Positions 20,515-29,418 of a DNA stretch of 51,193 nt are shown here, piece by piece. How positions within the stretch are numbered: the stretch's first letter is position 1; each line of letters begins with the position of its first letter. A program made the translations under genes and the position numbers. Source of the stretch: Acinetobacter sp. Ver3 (GTDB taxonomy: Bacteria > Pseudomonadota > Gammaproteobacteria > Pseudomonadales > Moraxellaceae); NCBI RefSeq assembly GCF_000632455.1, contig NZ_JFYL01000017.1:1-51193 (forward strand), written 5' to 3'. The notes beneath the pieces were generated by a model. That model was not told the DNA's origin. It saw nothing but the letters and a program-made list of their open reading frames with translations, and made no database searches.

Positions 20515-23079
20515 ATGCTGATCCGTAACCAAAAACAAGATGATGAAAAAAAACTTCCTACAATTATGATTGTTTTGGGGGCTATTACGTTCGGATTTAC
20601 TTATTTAACGCCAGCACATGGTGAAGAGATTTCAAACGAATCATCAGCGGATGGTGTGGAATTTGACTCATCTTTTTTGATTGGTGAAAACGCACAATCA
20701 ATTAATACAGATAGGTTTAAATTTGGAAATCCTATTTTGCCAGGTGAATATAATGTTGATGTTTACGTAAATGGTAACTGGTATCGTAAGCATCGAGTTG
20801 TATTCAAGAATGAATTAAATAATAAATCAGCAAATGCTTATACGTGTTTTGATGCAAAAACATTAATGCAGTTTGGTGTCAAAAAAGAGATTTTAAACTT
20901 TGAGCCATCTAATTCTACTTCGACATCTTGTCAGCGTATTGAAAATTGGGTGGAAAATGCATTTTATGAGTTTGATTCTGCTCGTTTAAGACTAGATATT
21001 TCTATCCCTCAAATTGCGATGCAACAAAATGCTCAGGGCTACATCGACCCAAGTGCTTGGGATCGAGGGATTAATGCTGGATTTATTTCATACAGTGCCT
21101 CAGGTTATAAAACAAAAAATTACTCTGAAACCAATCCTGAAATTAACAATGCCTTCATGTCTTTGGCAACTGGTGCAAATTTAGGTGGGTGGCAACTCCG
21201 TCATAATGGTCAATGGAAATGGTCTGATCACGAAGATCAGGGGCGTAATAAAAGTAGTTACGATGCAGTCACGACTTATGTACAACGTGCATTTCCCCAA
21301 TATCGAGGTATGTTGACACTCGGTGATTATTTTACCAATGGTGAATTATTTGATTCTGTAGGTTATCGCGGTCTAGATTTCACAAGTGATGAACGGATGT
21401 TACCCAATAGCATGACGGGTTATGCGCCCCGAATTCGTGGTAATGCTCGTACGAATGCTAAAATCGAAATTAAACAACAAGGTCAAATTATTTATCAAAC
21501 TACAGTTGCACCGGGTAGTTTTGAAATTAATGATCTTTATCCCACTGGCTTTGGTGGTGAATTAGAAGTTTCAGTCATTGAATCTGACGGTCAAATTCAG
21601 CGCTTTTCTGTACCTTATGCATCAGTTGTACAAATGCTAAGACCTGGTATGAATCGTTATTCATTTACGATAGGTGAGTTTAGAGATAAGGATATTGATT
21701 TAGATCCATGGGTTGGTCAGGCAAAATATCAACATGGGATCAATAACTATATTACAGCCTATACAGGGCTACAATTTTCTGAAAATTATCAGGCATATTT
21801 AGTCGGTACAGCTTTTGCGACACCAATTGGTGCGATTGCAATTGATATCACGCAATCTGAAGCTAAGTTTGATCGAAGAAAAGATCAAACTGGACAAAGT
21901 TATCGTTTGAGTTACAGCAAGTTAATTAGCCCGACGAATACGAATTTAACTTTGGCTGCTTATCGTTATTCAACTAAAAACTTTTTGAAACTACGAGATG
22001 CCTTTTTAATCCAAGATCTGGATGAAAAGGGGGTAAGCTCAGGTCATGTTGGTAAGCAGAGAAGTGAGTTTACCATCACGTTAAACCAAGGATTACCAAA
22101 TAATCTAGGCAATTTCTATGCTACAGGTTCTTGGAGTGATTATTGGAACACCAACCAAAAGTCTAAACAATATCAAGTTGGCTACAGTAATACTTATAAT
22201 TTGCTGACGTATGGTTTATCTGCCATTAAACGAGAATTAGAAAATAATAATACGAATATGCGTAGCAGCGATACGGAGTATATGCTGACGCTTTCTTTGC
22301 CGCTCACATTGAAAAAGAGTGCTTTAAATCTAAGTTCAATTACCACGCAAGATCGTATTAATGTAGGTGCGAGTGGTACAGTGGGCGAAAAATTCAATTA
22401 CGGATTTTCGACTTCCGCGGATTATGGCAATAATCCAAGTTTTAACACTAACGTACAATATCGAACAAATTATTCAACTCTTGGTGCGTCTTATAGTTTG
22501 GCGGATCAATATCAACAAATGTTAGTCACAGCCCGAGGCAATGTGGTTGTACACCGTGATGGCGTACATTTTGGACCAGATCAGGGGCAAACGATGGTCT
22601 TAGTCTATGCCCCTGAAGCCTCAGGTGCAAAAGTAAATAATTCGACAGGTTTAGAAATTAATAAATCTGGTTATGCGATTATTCCTTATGTCACACCATA
22701 TCGTCTGAATGACATTAGCTTGAACCCTGAAGAGATGTCGACAGATGTAGAATTAATGGAAACAAGTCAAAGAATTGCACCTTATTCAGGCGCGATAACG
22801 AAAGTGAATTTTGCGACTAAATCAGGGAAGGCAATTTATATCAAAAGTGCGCTAAAAGATGGACAATCTTTACCATTTGCAGCAGAAGTATTCAATTCTA
22901 ATCAAGAAAGCATTGGTTTGGTTGCTCAAGGTGGTTTGGTTTATGTCAGAACCGCAGCACTCAAAGATACTTTAAACATCGTTTGGGGTGATGAGCCAGA
23001 TGATCGTTGCCAAATCCAATATGATGTCACTGCGCATCAGTCTGAAAATATGATTACGACAGAGGCACTATGTCAATGA
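20515..23079 (+). CDS. Outer-membrane fimbrial usher (PapC/FimD family)
   Basis: An 854-residue usher, the pore that assembles and secretes the pilus. A cytoplasm-side leader of about 16 residues precedes the signal segment ending near 'TPAHGEE'. The N-terminal chaperone-binding domain begins 'VEFDSSFLIG' and contains 'LPGEYNVDVYVNGNW'. The barrel includes 'YFTNGELFDSVGYRGLDFTSDERMLP' and a plug domain near 'YAPRIRGNARTNAKIEIKQQG'. A C-terminal 'YVRTAALKDTLNIVWG' domain ends with a disulfide-type 'DDRCQIQYDV' and a final Cys. The length is normal. It overlaps the adhesin gene. Confidence 0.94.
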   Translation: MLIRNQKQDDEKKLPTIMIVLGAITFGFTYLTPAHGEEISNESSADGVEFDSSFLIGENAQSINTDRFKFGNPILPGEYNVDVYVNGNWYRKHRVVFKNELNNKSANAYTCFDAKTLMQFGVKKEILNFEPSNSTSTSCQRIENWVENAFYEFDSARLRLDISIPQIAMQQNAQGYIDPSAWDRGINAGFISYSASGYKTKNYSETNPEINNAFMSLATGANLGGWQLRHNGQWKWSDHEDQGRNKSSYDAVTTYVQRAFPQYRGMLTLGDYFTNGELFDSVGYRGLDFTSDERMLPNSMTGYAPRIRGNARTNAKIEIKQQGQIIYQTTVAPGSFEINDLYPTGFGGELEVSVIESDGQIQRFSVPYASVVQMLRPGMNRYSFTIGEFRDKDIDLDPWVGQAKYQHGINNYITAYTGLQFSENYQAYLVGTAFATPIGAIAIDITQSEAKFDRRKDQTGQSYRLSYSKLISPTNTNLTLAAYRYSTKNFLKLRDAFLIQDLDEKGVSSGHVGKQRSEFTITLNQGLPNNLGNFYATGSWSDYWNTNQKSKQYQVGYSNTYNLLTYGLSAIKRELENNNTNMRSSDTEYMLTLSLPLTLKKSALNLSSITTQDRINVGASGTVGEKFNYGFSTSADYGNNPSFNTNVQYRTNYSTLGASYSLADQYQQMLVTARGNVVVHRDGVHFGPDQGQTMVLVYAPEASGAKVNNSTGLEINKSGYAIIPYVTPYRLNDISLNPEEMSTDVELMETSQRIAPYSGAITKVNFATKSGKAIYIKSALKDGQSLPFAAEVFNSNQESIGLVAQGGLVYVRTAALKDTLNIVWGDEPDDRCQIQYDVTAHQSENMITTEALCQ

Positions 23080-24083
23080 AAACTAAGATTTTAATAGGTG
23101 CTGTTGTACTCTCAGGTTTTGCCATAACTTCTGTTCAAGCAGCTTGTACACCTCAAGCTAACTTTAGAACAGTTGATATTAGCATGGCTGTTGGCAGAGT
23201 CGTAGTCAGACCATCTGATCCAGTAGGCCGAGTTTTAACCAAAAAAACGTTTCCAATTTCACCGAATGGTTCAAGTATTCGGTGTGATCGAAATCCTGTA
23301 AATATTAATGCAAGACTGATTCAAAATGGTCAGTTGAGTCCCGCTGGGGATTCAGTTTATGAAACCAATATTCCAGGTATTGGGATTAGGCTTTATCGTG
23401 AAGCCGCAAATAATCAAAATTTTTCAGGTTATTATCCATACTCTCGTAGGTTAACGGCTAATACAACTTATAACTTAGATAATGGTTTTTTTGTTGTCGA
23501 AATTATCAAAACTGCAGTAAATTCGGGTTCAGGTGTAATAGCACCGGGACGTTATAGTACTTATTATGTAGAGGGCTATCCTCAGCAAGCTTTTTTAACC
23601 AGCACAGTATATGGTAATGCGATTACGATTGCTTCAAGTTCATGTGAGATCCAAGGAAATATCAATAAAACGGTGAATTTACCTACAGTAAATAAATCCG
23701 ATTTTAAAGGTATAGGATCTACAGCAGGTGAGCAGGCATTTGATATGAATATATTATGTAATGGTGGAGATAATCCGACGAGTGTGACAGAAACAAACCG
23801 AATTAGCCTAAGCTTTGATTACACTTCAAATGGAAATAATTCAATCGTAAATGATGCAGCGTCAAATGTCAGAGCCAAAGGTGTAAATACACAATTAATT
23901 TCCAATTATCAAAATCAAAATAAAGTTATTACTCAAGGTGAGCAAATACAACTTGGCACCGTGAGCTCGAATCAAACGGTTCAATATAACTTGCCATTGA
24001 AAGCACGCTATATCCAAGTTGAAAACCAAGTAGAACCTGGTCGTGTGAGAGGTCAGGCAACGGTCACAATCCAATACCAATAA
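23076..24083 (+). CDS. Fimbrial tip adhesin (two-domain)
   Basis: A 335-residue exported protein. The signal peptide ends near 'TSVQAACTP'. A probable receptor-binding domain (to about residue 185) follows. The C-terminal pilin domain begins 'SSCEIQGNINKTVNLP', has a second Cys in 'FDMNILCNGG' and ends 'ATVTIQYQ', the donor strand recognised by chaperones. This order is typical of FimH-type tip adhesins. Two ATGs are possible (23070 and 23076); I chose 23076, which gives an ATGA overlap with the usher stop and a spacing of 10 from AGAGG at 23061-23065. The binding specificity cannot be predicted. Confidence 0.85.
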   Translation: MKTKILIGAVVLSGFAITSVQAACTPQANFRTVDISMAVGRVVVRPSDPVGRVLTKKTFPISPNGSSIRCDRNPVNINARLIQNGQLSPAGDSVYETNIPGIGIRLYREAANNQNFSGYYPYSRRLTANTTYNLDNGFFVVEIIKTAVNSGSGVIAPGRYSTYYVEGYPQQAFLTSTVYGNAITIASSSCEIQGNINKTVNLPTVNKSDFKGIGSTAGEQAFDMNILCNGGDNPTSVTETNRISLSFDYTSNGNNSIVNDAASNVRAKGVNTQLISNYQNQNKVITQGEQIQLGTVSSNQTVQYNLPLKARYIQVENQVEPGRVRGQATVTIQYQ

Positions 24084-24185
24084 TGATATGTAGTTCACAT
24101 TAATAAAAAATATTTAATTTATAATATTGTTTTAACTATATTTTTATGTAAATTTAAAGATCGTATGCTTTATTGGGGAAAGGCA

Positions 24186-24458
24186 ATGCGATCATTATTT
24201 ATACTTATTCTAAATATGGTCATTTCGGTGCATGTCGTGCATGCTCAAAATATTGAATTTCAAGGTTCAGTCATTGAAAACTATAGCTGTTCTGAAAGTT
24301 CTTTAGAAAAATATTGTATTGAATTACATGAAATCACTCAGCAGTTAAAAGATCATCAAGTGACTCAAGAGGATCGTTTAAGTTTAGATCATTATGTGGT
24401 TCAAGTAAGCAATGTAAATGGGCAAGATAAGAAAATGATTTCAGTTTATTACCACTAA
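24186..24458 (+). CDS. Small exported protein at the end of the fimbrial operon
   Basis: A 90-residue protein with a signal peptide ending 'VHVVHA'. The mature part starts 'QNIEFQGSVIENYSC' and contains a second Cys in 'LEKYC'. It ends in 'DKKMISVYYH', which looks like a final beta strand. The start and end resemble those of fimbrial subunits, but the middle is far too short for a pilin domain. An in-frame ATG exists at 24165, but the ATG at 24186 has a strong GGGGAAAGG site. It follows the adhesin by about 100 bases and is probably in the same operon. I do not recognise a family. Confidence 0.65.
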   Translation: MRSLFILILNMVISVHVVHAQNIEFQGSVIENYSCSESSLEKYCIELHEITQQLKDHQVTQEDRLSLDHYVVQVSNVNGQDKKMISVYYH

Positions 24459-24547
24459 TTAAACTCAAAAGCTTGCAATGGAATAATGCTCTTCCATAAG
24501 AAATCTACGTTGTCATCAATGAAGATGGATTAAGTTGGTATTGAGGA

Positions 24548-25336
24548 TTAATCACCAAACTTATTTGGGATGACCAGTAACCTTTTCTTGGATTGATCAT
24601 CTTCAACTATTCTGACTTCGGCATCTAAGTTATAAAGTTGATGAACTAATTGCTTTGTTAAAACATCTTCTGATTTACCTTGTGCAATGATTTGACCATC
24701 TTTCATGGCAACTAGAAAATCGGCACAGCGTGCAGCAGTGGCTAATTCATGTAGAACCATCACTATGGTTTTACCTTGTGAAGCTAGAGAGCGGACTAAA
24801 TTTAAAATATCGGCTTGATGACCGATATCGAGCATACTAATTGGTTCATCTAAAAGAATTAAAGGGGTCTGTTGTGCGAGGACCATTGCGATCCATGCAC
24901 GTTGACGTTGACCTCCTGATAGATTGCTTAAATTTTGATTTTTTAATTCGCTTAAATGGGTCGCAGACAAGGCATCATCAATCGCTTTTTGGTCTTCGAT
25001 GTTCAGTCGTTTAAACCAACCTTGATGTGGAAAACGACCGAAGCGTACTAACTGCTCAACTGTCATGCCGTTGGGTGCAGTTACATGCTGTGGAAGTAAT
25101 GCAAGTTGCTTAGCGAGCAACTTTTTACTGAGTAAATTCAGTTGATTTTTTTCCCAAATGACTTGGCCTTGATCATATGGATGAATTTGAGCAATACATT
25201 TTAACAAGGTCGATTTTCCACAGCCATTTGGACCAATGAGGACGATGACTTGACCCTGCTGAAATTCAGCATTGATACCCTTCAAAACTTGATGATGATT
25301 ATATCCAGCACTTAATTGATTGATGATTAAACTCAT
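24548..25336 (-). CDS. Ferric-siderophore ABC transporter, ATP-binding protein
   Basis: A 262-residue ATPase of the FecE/FepC family that powers import of ferric siderophore across the inner membrane. The Walker A motif is 'GPNGCGKST' at residues 35-43, the signature 'LSGGQRQR' lies near 136, and Walker B 'LILLDEP' and the switch His in 'VMVLHEL' follow. The start overlaps the end of the preceding permease by four bases. It is the last gene of the leftward uptake operon. Confidence 0.93.
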   Translation of the reverse strand: MSLIINQLSAGYNHHQVLKGINAEFQQGQVIVLIGPNGCGKSTLLKCIAQIHPYDQGQVIWEKNQLNLLSKKLLAKQLALLPQHVTAPNGMTVEQLVRFGRFPHQGWFKRLNIEDQKAIDDALSATHLSELKNQNLSNLSGGQRQRAWIAMVLAQQTPLILLDEPISMLDIGHQADILNLVRSLASQGKTIVMVLHELATAARCADFLVAMKDGQIIAQGKSEDVLTKQLVHQLYNLDAEVRIVEDDQSKKRLLVIPNKFGD

Positions 25337-26348
25337 GTACGACTCATACTTCTAGAATGACGATATAACAACCACAACAACAGTGGACCACCAACCATGC
25401 CGCTAATAATGCCTGCGGGAATTTCGACAGGGGCAAGCAAATTTTTTCCAAGTAAATCGGCACATAAAACCATTAATGCACCAATACACATGGTTGGGAA
25501 AATCGGAAATAAATGATGAGGAAATGATTTAAATGCGATGATTGGTGCAGCAATAGCCACGAATCCAATGGGGCCCGCAATACTGACAGCGGTCCCAGCG
25601 AGAAACGCAGCAATAATAATGAGCATCAGTCTAATTTTAGATAAGGGTTCTCCTAGACTATCAATGACAGAATCAGGGAGAACCATTGCACTAAATAGTC
25701 GCCGCCACAGCACAATAATACTGACAAGCAGCATGATAAAAATCGAAGTTGGTAGCAAGATGCTGTAGCTTCGACCAATCAAACTACCACTACTAAAAAT
25801 TAAAATATTACTGGTGTGCATTACTGGCAGTGTCGCAAGGATAAGGTCAAAACTGGCTTTCATGAGTGTTGCAATTCCGACCCCGATGACCAAAATACGA
25901 TACCCCTGTGTTCCTACGCCGCCTGAAGCAATTAAAATAAAAAAACACAGAAGATCGCACCCATTAATGCTTGCCACCATTGACCTAACATACTAGAACT
26001 TGAGAGGAGAATGGTGAATGCCAAAGCAAGCACTGCACTGTCACTGATACCAAAAACATCTGGGCTCGCAAGAGGATTTTTGGTGATAATTTGAAGAATG
26101 AGACCAGATAAGGCGAGTGCAGCGCCAATCAATAAGGCTGCCAAAAGTCGTGGTAATCTAATCTTTTCAACGAGAAGTTGATGTGCAGCTGACGCATTGC
26201 CTGTAAATACATTCCATAGCGTATTCAAATTTAATGTGATTTCACCGTACATCAGGCTAAATAAACTAAGTGATATCAGTAGAATCGCAATGATTATCCA
26301 AGCCTTTATCATTGATTTTTGTTTTAAACGACTCAACAGAGAAGACAT
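25333..26348 (-). pseudogene. Ferric-siderophore permease (FecCD family), split by a frameshift
   Basis: The gene begins at 26348 and encodes a normal FecCD N-terminus through 'LPRLLAALLIGAALALSGLILQ' and 'NPLASPDVFGIS', then stops at 25932 after 138 residues. The rest, starting 'FILIASGGVGTQGYRI' and running to 25333, is in the -1 frame. Joined, the two parts give about 338 residues, the usual length. The break is at a T7 tract (A7 at 25939-25945 on the forward strand). One more T would restore the frame. The tract contains T TTT TTA in the zero frame, a canonical -1 slippery site, and a -1 slip there also gives the correct product. It may be a mutant, phase-variable, programmed, or a base-call error. 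It overlaps the ATPase start by four bases. Confidence 0.85.
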
Positions 26349-26349
26349 A

Positions 26350-27387
26350 TTATTTCTCCGCCTGAATGATATTTTGTAAGTTATTTTGACGCACCATCCA
26401 TATCAAAATAGGTGCACCTAATAAGGCTAAAAGAATACTGACAGGGGCTTCGAAAGGTTGCACGACTGCACGTGCAATGATATCCGCCATCAGCAACAAC
26501 AACATGCCAAATAGTCCACTATAGATGAGCTGTTTCTGAATACTCTGAGCACCAATAGCTCGTGCAAAGTAAGGTGCAATCAAGCCTAAAAAGGCAATTG
26601 GTCCTGTTAATGCAACGGCACTTCCAGTTAATAAAACCACAGCTAAAATGCAGAATGCATCAAGTAGTTTCGTATTTAAGCCTAAGCTATTCGCCAGTTG
26701 ATCACCAACTAAGCTAAGACCTAGAGGGCGTATCACCAATATAGCGATGATGAGTCCGATCGCCATTAAAATCAGTGCAAGACTGAGATATTGAATATCA
26801 ACGCGATTGAGCGAACCTAAAACCCAAAAACGATAGTCGTCTAAGCCATTTTGGAAACTCAGAAGAATGGCAGCCATAAAACCTTGGAATGTACTGGTGA
26901 TTGCCAGTCCAGCTAAGACTAAACGTGTAAGTGAGCTTTGATCTGTCATTTGACGAGGGCTGATGGCAAAGACCAATAATGCACTCACTAAAGCCCCAAT
27001 CACCGCCCAAAAAAATAGTCCGAAGGTATCCATTTGAAGAACAATGGCCAAAACAATGGCAAGAGATGCACCACTATTAATTCCGATTAATCCACTATCA
27101 GCCAAAGGGTTTTTAAGCAAGTTCTGAAGGATGACGCCTGAGATCGCTAAAGCTAATCCGACACTCACCGCCGCAATAGTGCGTGGTATTCTAATTTCCA
27201 ATAGGGGAGTAATTGGTTCTAAGGACCATTGACTGAGTGCCTGAAGAATAAGTTGCAAACTGTCTGTAAAGTAGGGCTGACCAGCGCCGTAAGCGATCGA
27301 TAAAACAGTGCAACATAAAATAATCAAGCTAAGCACGATTCCCATCAGCGGGAATCGGTCAAGTACAGTTGTAGCATTCGTCAGCAT
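26350..27387 (-). CDS. Ferric-siderophore permease (FecCD family)
   Basis: A 345-residue inner-membrane permease with about ten hydrophobic segments. The family motifs are 'IRIPRTIAAVSVGLALAISGVILQ' and 'NPLADSGLIGINSGASLA', which form the coupling region. 'GPIAFLGLIAPYFAR' near the C-terminus contacts the ATPase. It is intact, unlike its partner immediately downstream. The spacing to both neighbours is one base, showing tight translational coupling in the operon. Confidence 0.93.
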   Translation of the reverse strand: MLTNATTVLDRFPLMGIVLSLIILCCTVLSIAYGAGQPYFTDSLQLILQALSQWSLEPITPLLEIRIPRTIAAVSVGLALAISGVILQNLLKNPLADSGLIGINSGASLAIVLAIVLQMDTFGLFFWAVIGALVSALLVFAISPRQMTDQSSLTRLVLAGLAITSTFQGFMAAILLSFQNGLDDYRFWVLGSLNRVDIQYLSLALILMAIGLIIAILVIRPLGLSLVGDQLANSLGLNTKLLDAFCILAVVLLTGSAVALTGPIAFLGLIAPYFARAIGAQSIQKQLIYSGLFGMLLLLMADIIARAVVQPFEAPVSILLALLGAPILIWMVRQNNLQNIIQAEK

Positions 27388-27388
27388 G

Positions 27389-28339
27389 TTAATTATGGAG
27401 ATGCTTCAATACATCATCAATGGCATGTCGAGCAGCATGTGGTCCACCTATGCCAGTCCACATAGATGCATCAACCACGAAATAATGCTTGTTTTTTGCA
27501 GCATTAAGACGTTGGAATTCTGGTAATTTTTCTAGTTCTGCCAGTTGCTTTTCCGCGTTTAGATGACTGCCAATGATGAGCCAGTCTGCATCAATTTGAT
27601 CAAAACGTTCTCGACTGATTGGAGGGGTATGGCTTGCACCTGGTTGTTGCTGATGTTGAGGTCGTGTTAAGCCAATATCTTTTAAAACTTGGCTCGCAAA
27701 TGAATCATTTAACATATACACAGGTCCATTGGCTGTCCAACGAATGACACTGACTGATTGACCTTGTTGAGCATGTAATTTCTGTTGAGCTTCTTGCGCA
27801 TATTGATCGTACGCTTCTAGAGCTTTTTGGGCTTGTTGTTCTTTATTTAATAAATGAGCTACCTTTTTGAAACTGTCTTTCCATGGCTCGCCGCGTGCAA
27901 AACTGACTGCAGTGGGTGCAATTTGCTGCAATTGATTAATCATTTGTGTATCAATCATGCTTCCAGCAATAATTAAGTCAGGTTGTAACGTAAGAATTTG
28001 TTCCATGCTCGGTTGTCCAAAGTTACCGACGGAGGCGATCTGTTGTGTTTCATTTTTGAGGTAATCTGGAAAATTACTTTGACCTCGAACATAACTACTG
28101 CCTATAGGTTTTATTCCAAGCGCAATAGCACTATCCAAATCAAGTTCACTTAAAACCACAACACGTTGTGGCTGAACAGGAATCGTAACTTGACGACCTA
28201 AAGCATCTTCAATTTGTCGTGTCGTATTTATTTGAGATTCAGCCGTTGCTTTACTGTCTCGTGAAGAAGGTTCATTCGACTGAGAGCATGCTGTAAAGAG
28301 AGTGATAGCACTCAACATAATTGCAATTTTATATTTCAT
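27389..28339 (-). CDS. Periplasmic ferric-siderophore-binding lipoprotein
   Basis: A 316-residue class III substrate-binding protein (FepB/FhuD/FecB type). The signal peptide ends in the lipobox 'LFTAC', so the protein is a lipoprotein anchored by C18. 'RVVVLSELDLDSAIALGIKPIG' and 'PSMEQILTLQPDLIIAGS' are typical of the N-terminal lobe. 'WTGIGGPHAARHAIDDVLKHL' closes the C-terminal lobe. It should bind the ferric catecholate and deliver it to the two permeases encoded downstream. Confidence 0.92.
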   Translation of the reverse strand: MKYKIAIMLSAITLFTACSQSNEPSSRDSKATAESQINTTRQIEDALGRQVTIPVQPQRVVVLSELDLDSAIALGIKPIGSSYVRGQSNFPDYLKNETQQIASVGNFGQPSMEQILTLQPDLIIAGSMIDTQMINQLQQIAPTAVSFARGEPWKDSFKKVAHLLNKEQQAQKALEAYDQYAQEAQQKLHAQQGQSVSVIRWTANGPVYMLNDSFASQVLKDIGLTRPQHQQQPGASHTPPISRERFDQIDADWLIIGSHLNAEKQLAELEKLPEFQRLNAAKNKHYFVVDASMWTGIGGPHAARHAIDDVLKHLHN

Positions 28340-28376
28340 ATCTTTCTACATATTTCATTAAAATAATTCTATTCAC

Positions 28377-29186
28377 TTATTCAATGGCATCCATTACTTG
28401 ATGGCGTTCCTCATGATAAGCCTCTTCGTTGTGACCTTGCTTCCAATAAGGCACAGCATATAAATTACTTTTGGGTAGCTGGAAGTTTTGTCTTAGTATT
28501 TTACGAAGTTCAACCACCGTTGAATTTTCACCCGCCAGTGATACTGAAATATCTTTATTTTTCCAGTCTAAGTTTTGCAAAGAATCACGGATGTTATTAT
28601 TCAATTCATGAGGGCCTTTGCACCAATGAACCTTAATGTGTTCAGGCTTATTCAGATGTATTTGGTCTGAATCATCTTCGATCTCGATCCAAACTTCACC
28701 ATGAGCGTCTTTTGGTAATTGTTCAAGAGAGGCAGCGATCATCGGAATTGCTGAAAGATCTCCAACAAAAATCCAATATTCTGCATCGATTTTAAAACGT
28801 GCTGGTCCTCCTGGACCGGCTAGACCTAACAGATCACCTGGACTCGCATGCTTTGCCCAATCAGCCGCTATACCAAAATCTTCATGTCTTACAAAATCGA
28901 TGACTAAAAGTTGCTGTTCTTCATCGAAATCTCGAACAGTATATGTCCGTGTAATTGGTTTCTTTCCATTTGGCCACGTAATTTTGCCTAAAGAATTTCG
29001 AAACGGGAGGTCAGGGGCTTGTTGATCAGGGTTCGGAAAAAACAATTTGATGTGCGCACCACCATCACATTTTGCATAACCTGTGAAATCTTCACTTTTA
29101 AACTTAATACGCTGTAAATGAGTGGAAATTTGTTCTGTTGAATGGACAGAAATATGTCGAGCTAGAGGAGGAGATTGTGTCGTCAT
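28377..29186 (-). CDS. Siderophore-interacting protein (ferric-chelate reductase, FAD-binding)
   Basis: A 269-residue cytoplasmic flavoprotein of the SIP/ViuB family, which reduces ferric siderophore to release iron. The FAD-binding 'RTYTVRDFDEEQQLLVIDFVRHE' and 'GLAGPGGPARF' motifs and the C-terminal 'YWKQGHNEEAYHEERHQ' are family features. It is the first gene of the leftward uptake operon, 37 bases before the binding-protein gene. It shares a Fur-box-bearing gap with the divergent biosynthetic gene, so uptake and synthesis are probably co-regulated. Confidence 0.93.
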   Translation of the reverse strand: MTTQSPPLARHISVHSTEQISTHLQRIKFKSEDFTGYAKCDGGAHIKLFFPNPDQQAPDLPFRNSLGKITWPNGKKPITRTYTVRDFDEEQQLLVIDFVRHEDFGIAADWAKHASPGDLLGLAGPGGPARFKIDAEYWIFVGDLSAIPMIAASLEQLPKDAHGEVWIEIEDDSDQIHLNKPEHIKVHWCKGPHELNNNIRDSLQNLDWKNKDISVSLAGENSTVVELRKILRQNFQLPKSNLYAVPYWKQGHNEEAYHEERHQVMDAIE

Positions 29187-29295
29187 TATTTAATCTTCTG
29201 TACTTATCAATGGAGTGAAGATCGTCGATACAGTAATACGTGCGTCAGTCGACAGATTTGAATGGTTATTAATCTAAATCAAACAAATTAAATTT

Positions 29296-29314
29296 GCAAA
29301 TGATAATCATTATA
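29296..29314. promoter_or_regulatory. Fur box in the divergent siderophore promoter region
   Basis: Sixteen of 19 positions match GATAATGATAATCATTATC, including an unbroken AATGATAATCATTAT core. It lies between the divergent SIP and condensation-domain genes, about 105 bp from each start, so one or more Fur dimers could repress both directions. Confidence 0.85.
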
Positions 29315-29418
29315 TTTAATAATCTTTTTGTGCCAAAGTGTAATCACAAAATATGTAGGTTAAAATATTTTGTAAAGCTTTGATTTTATAATGAAAATTA
29401 AATATATGCGGTTGTCTT

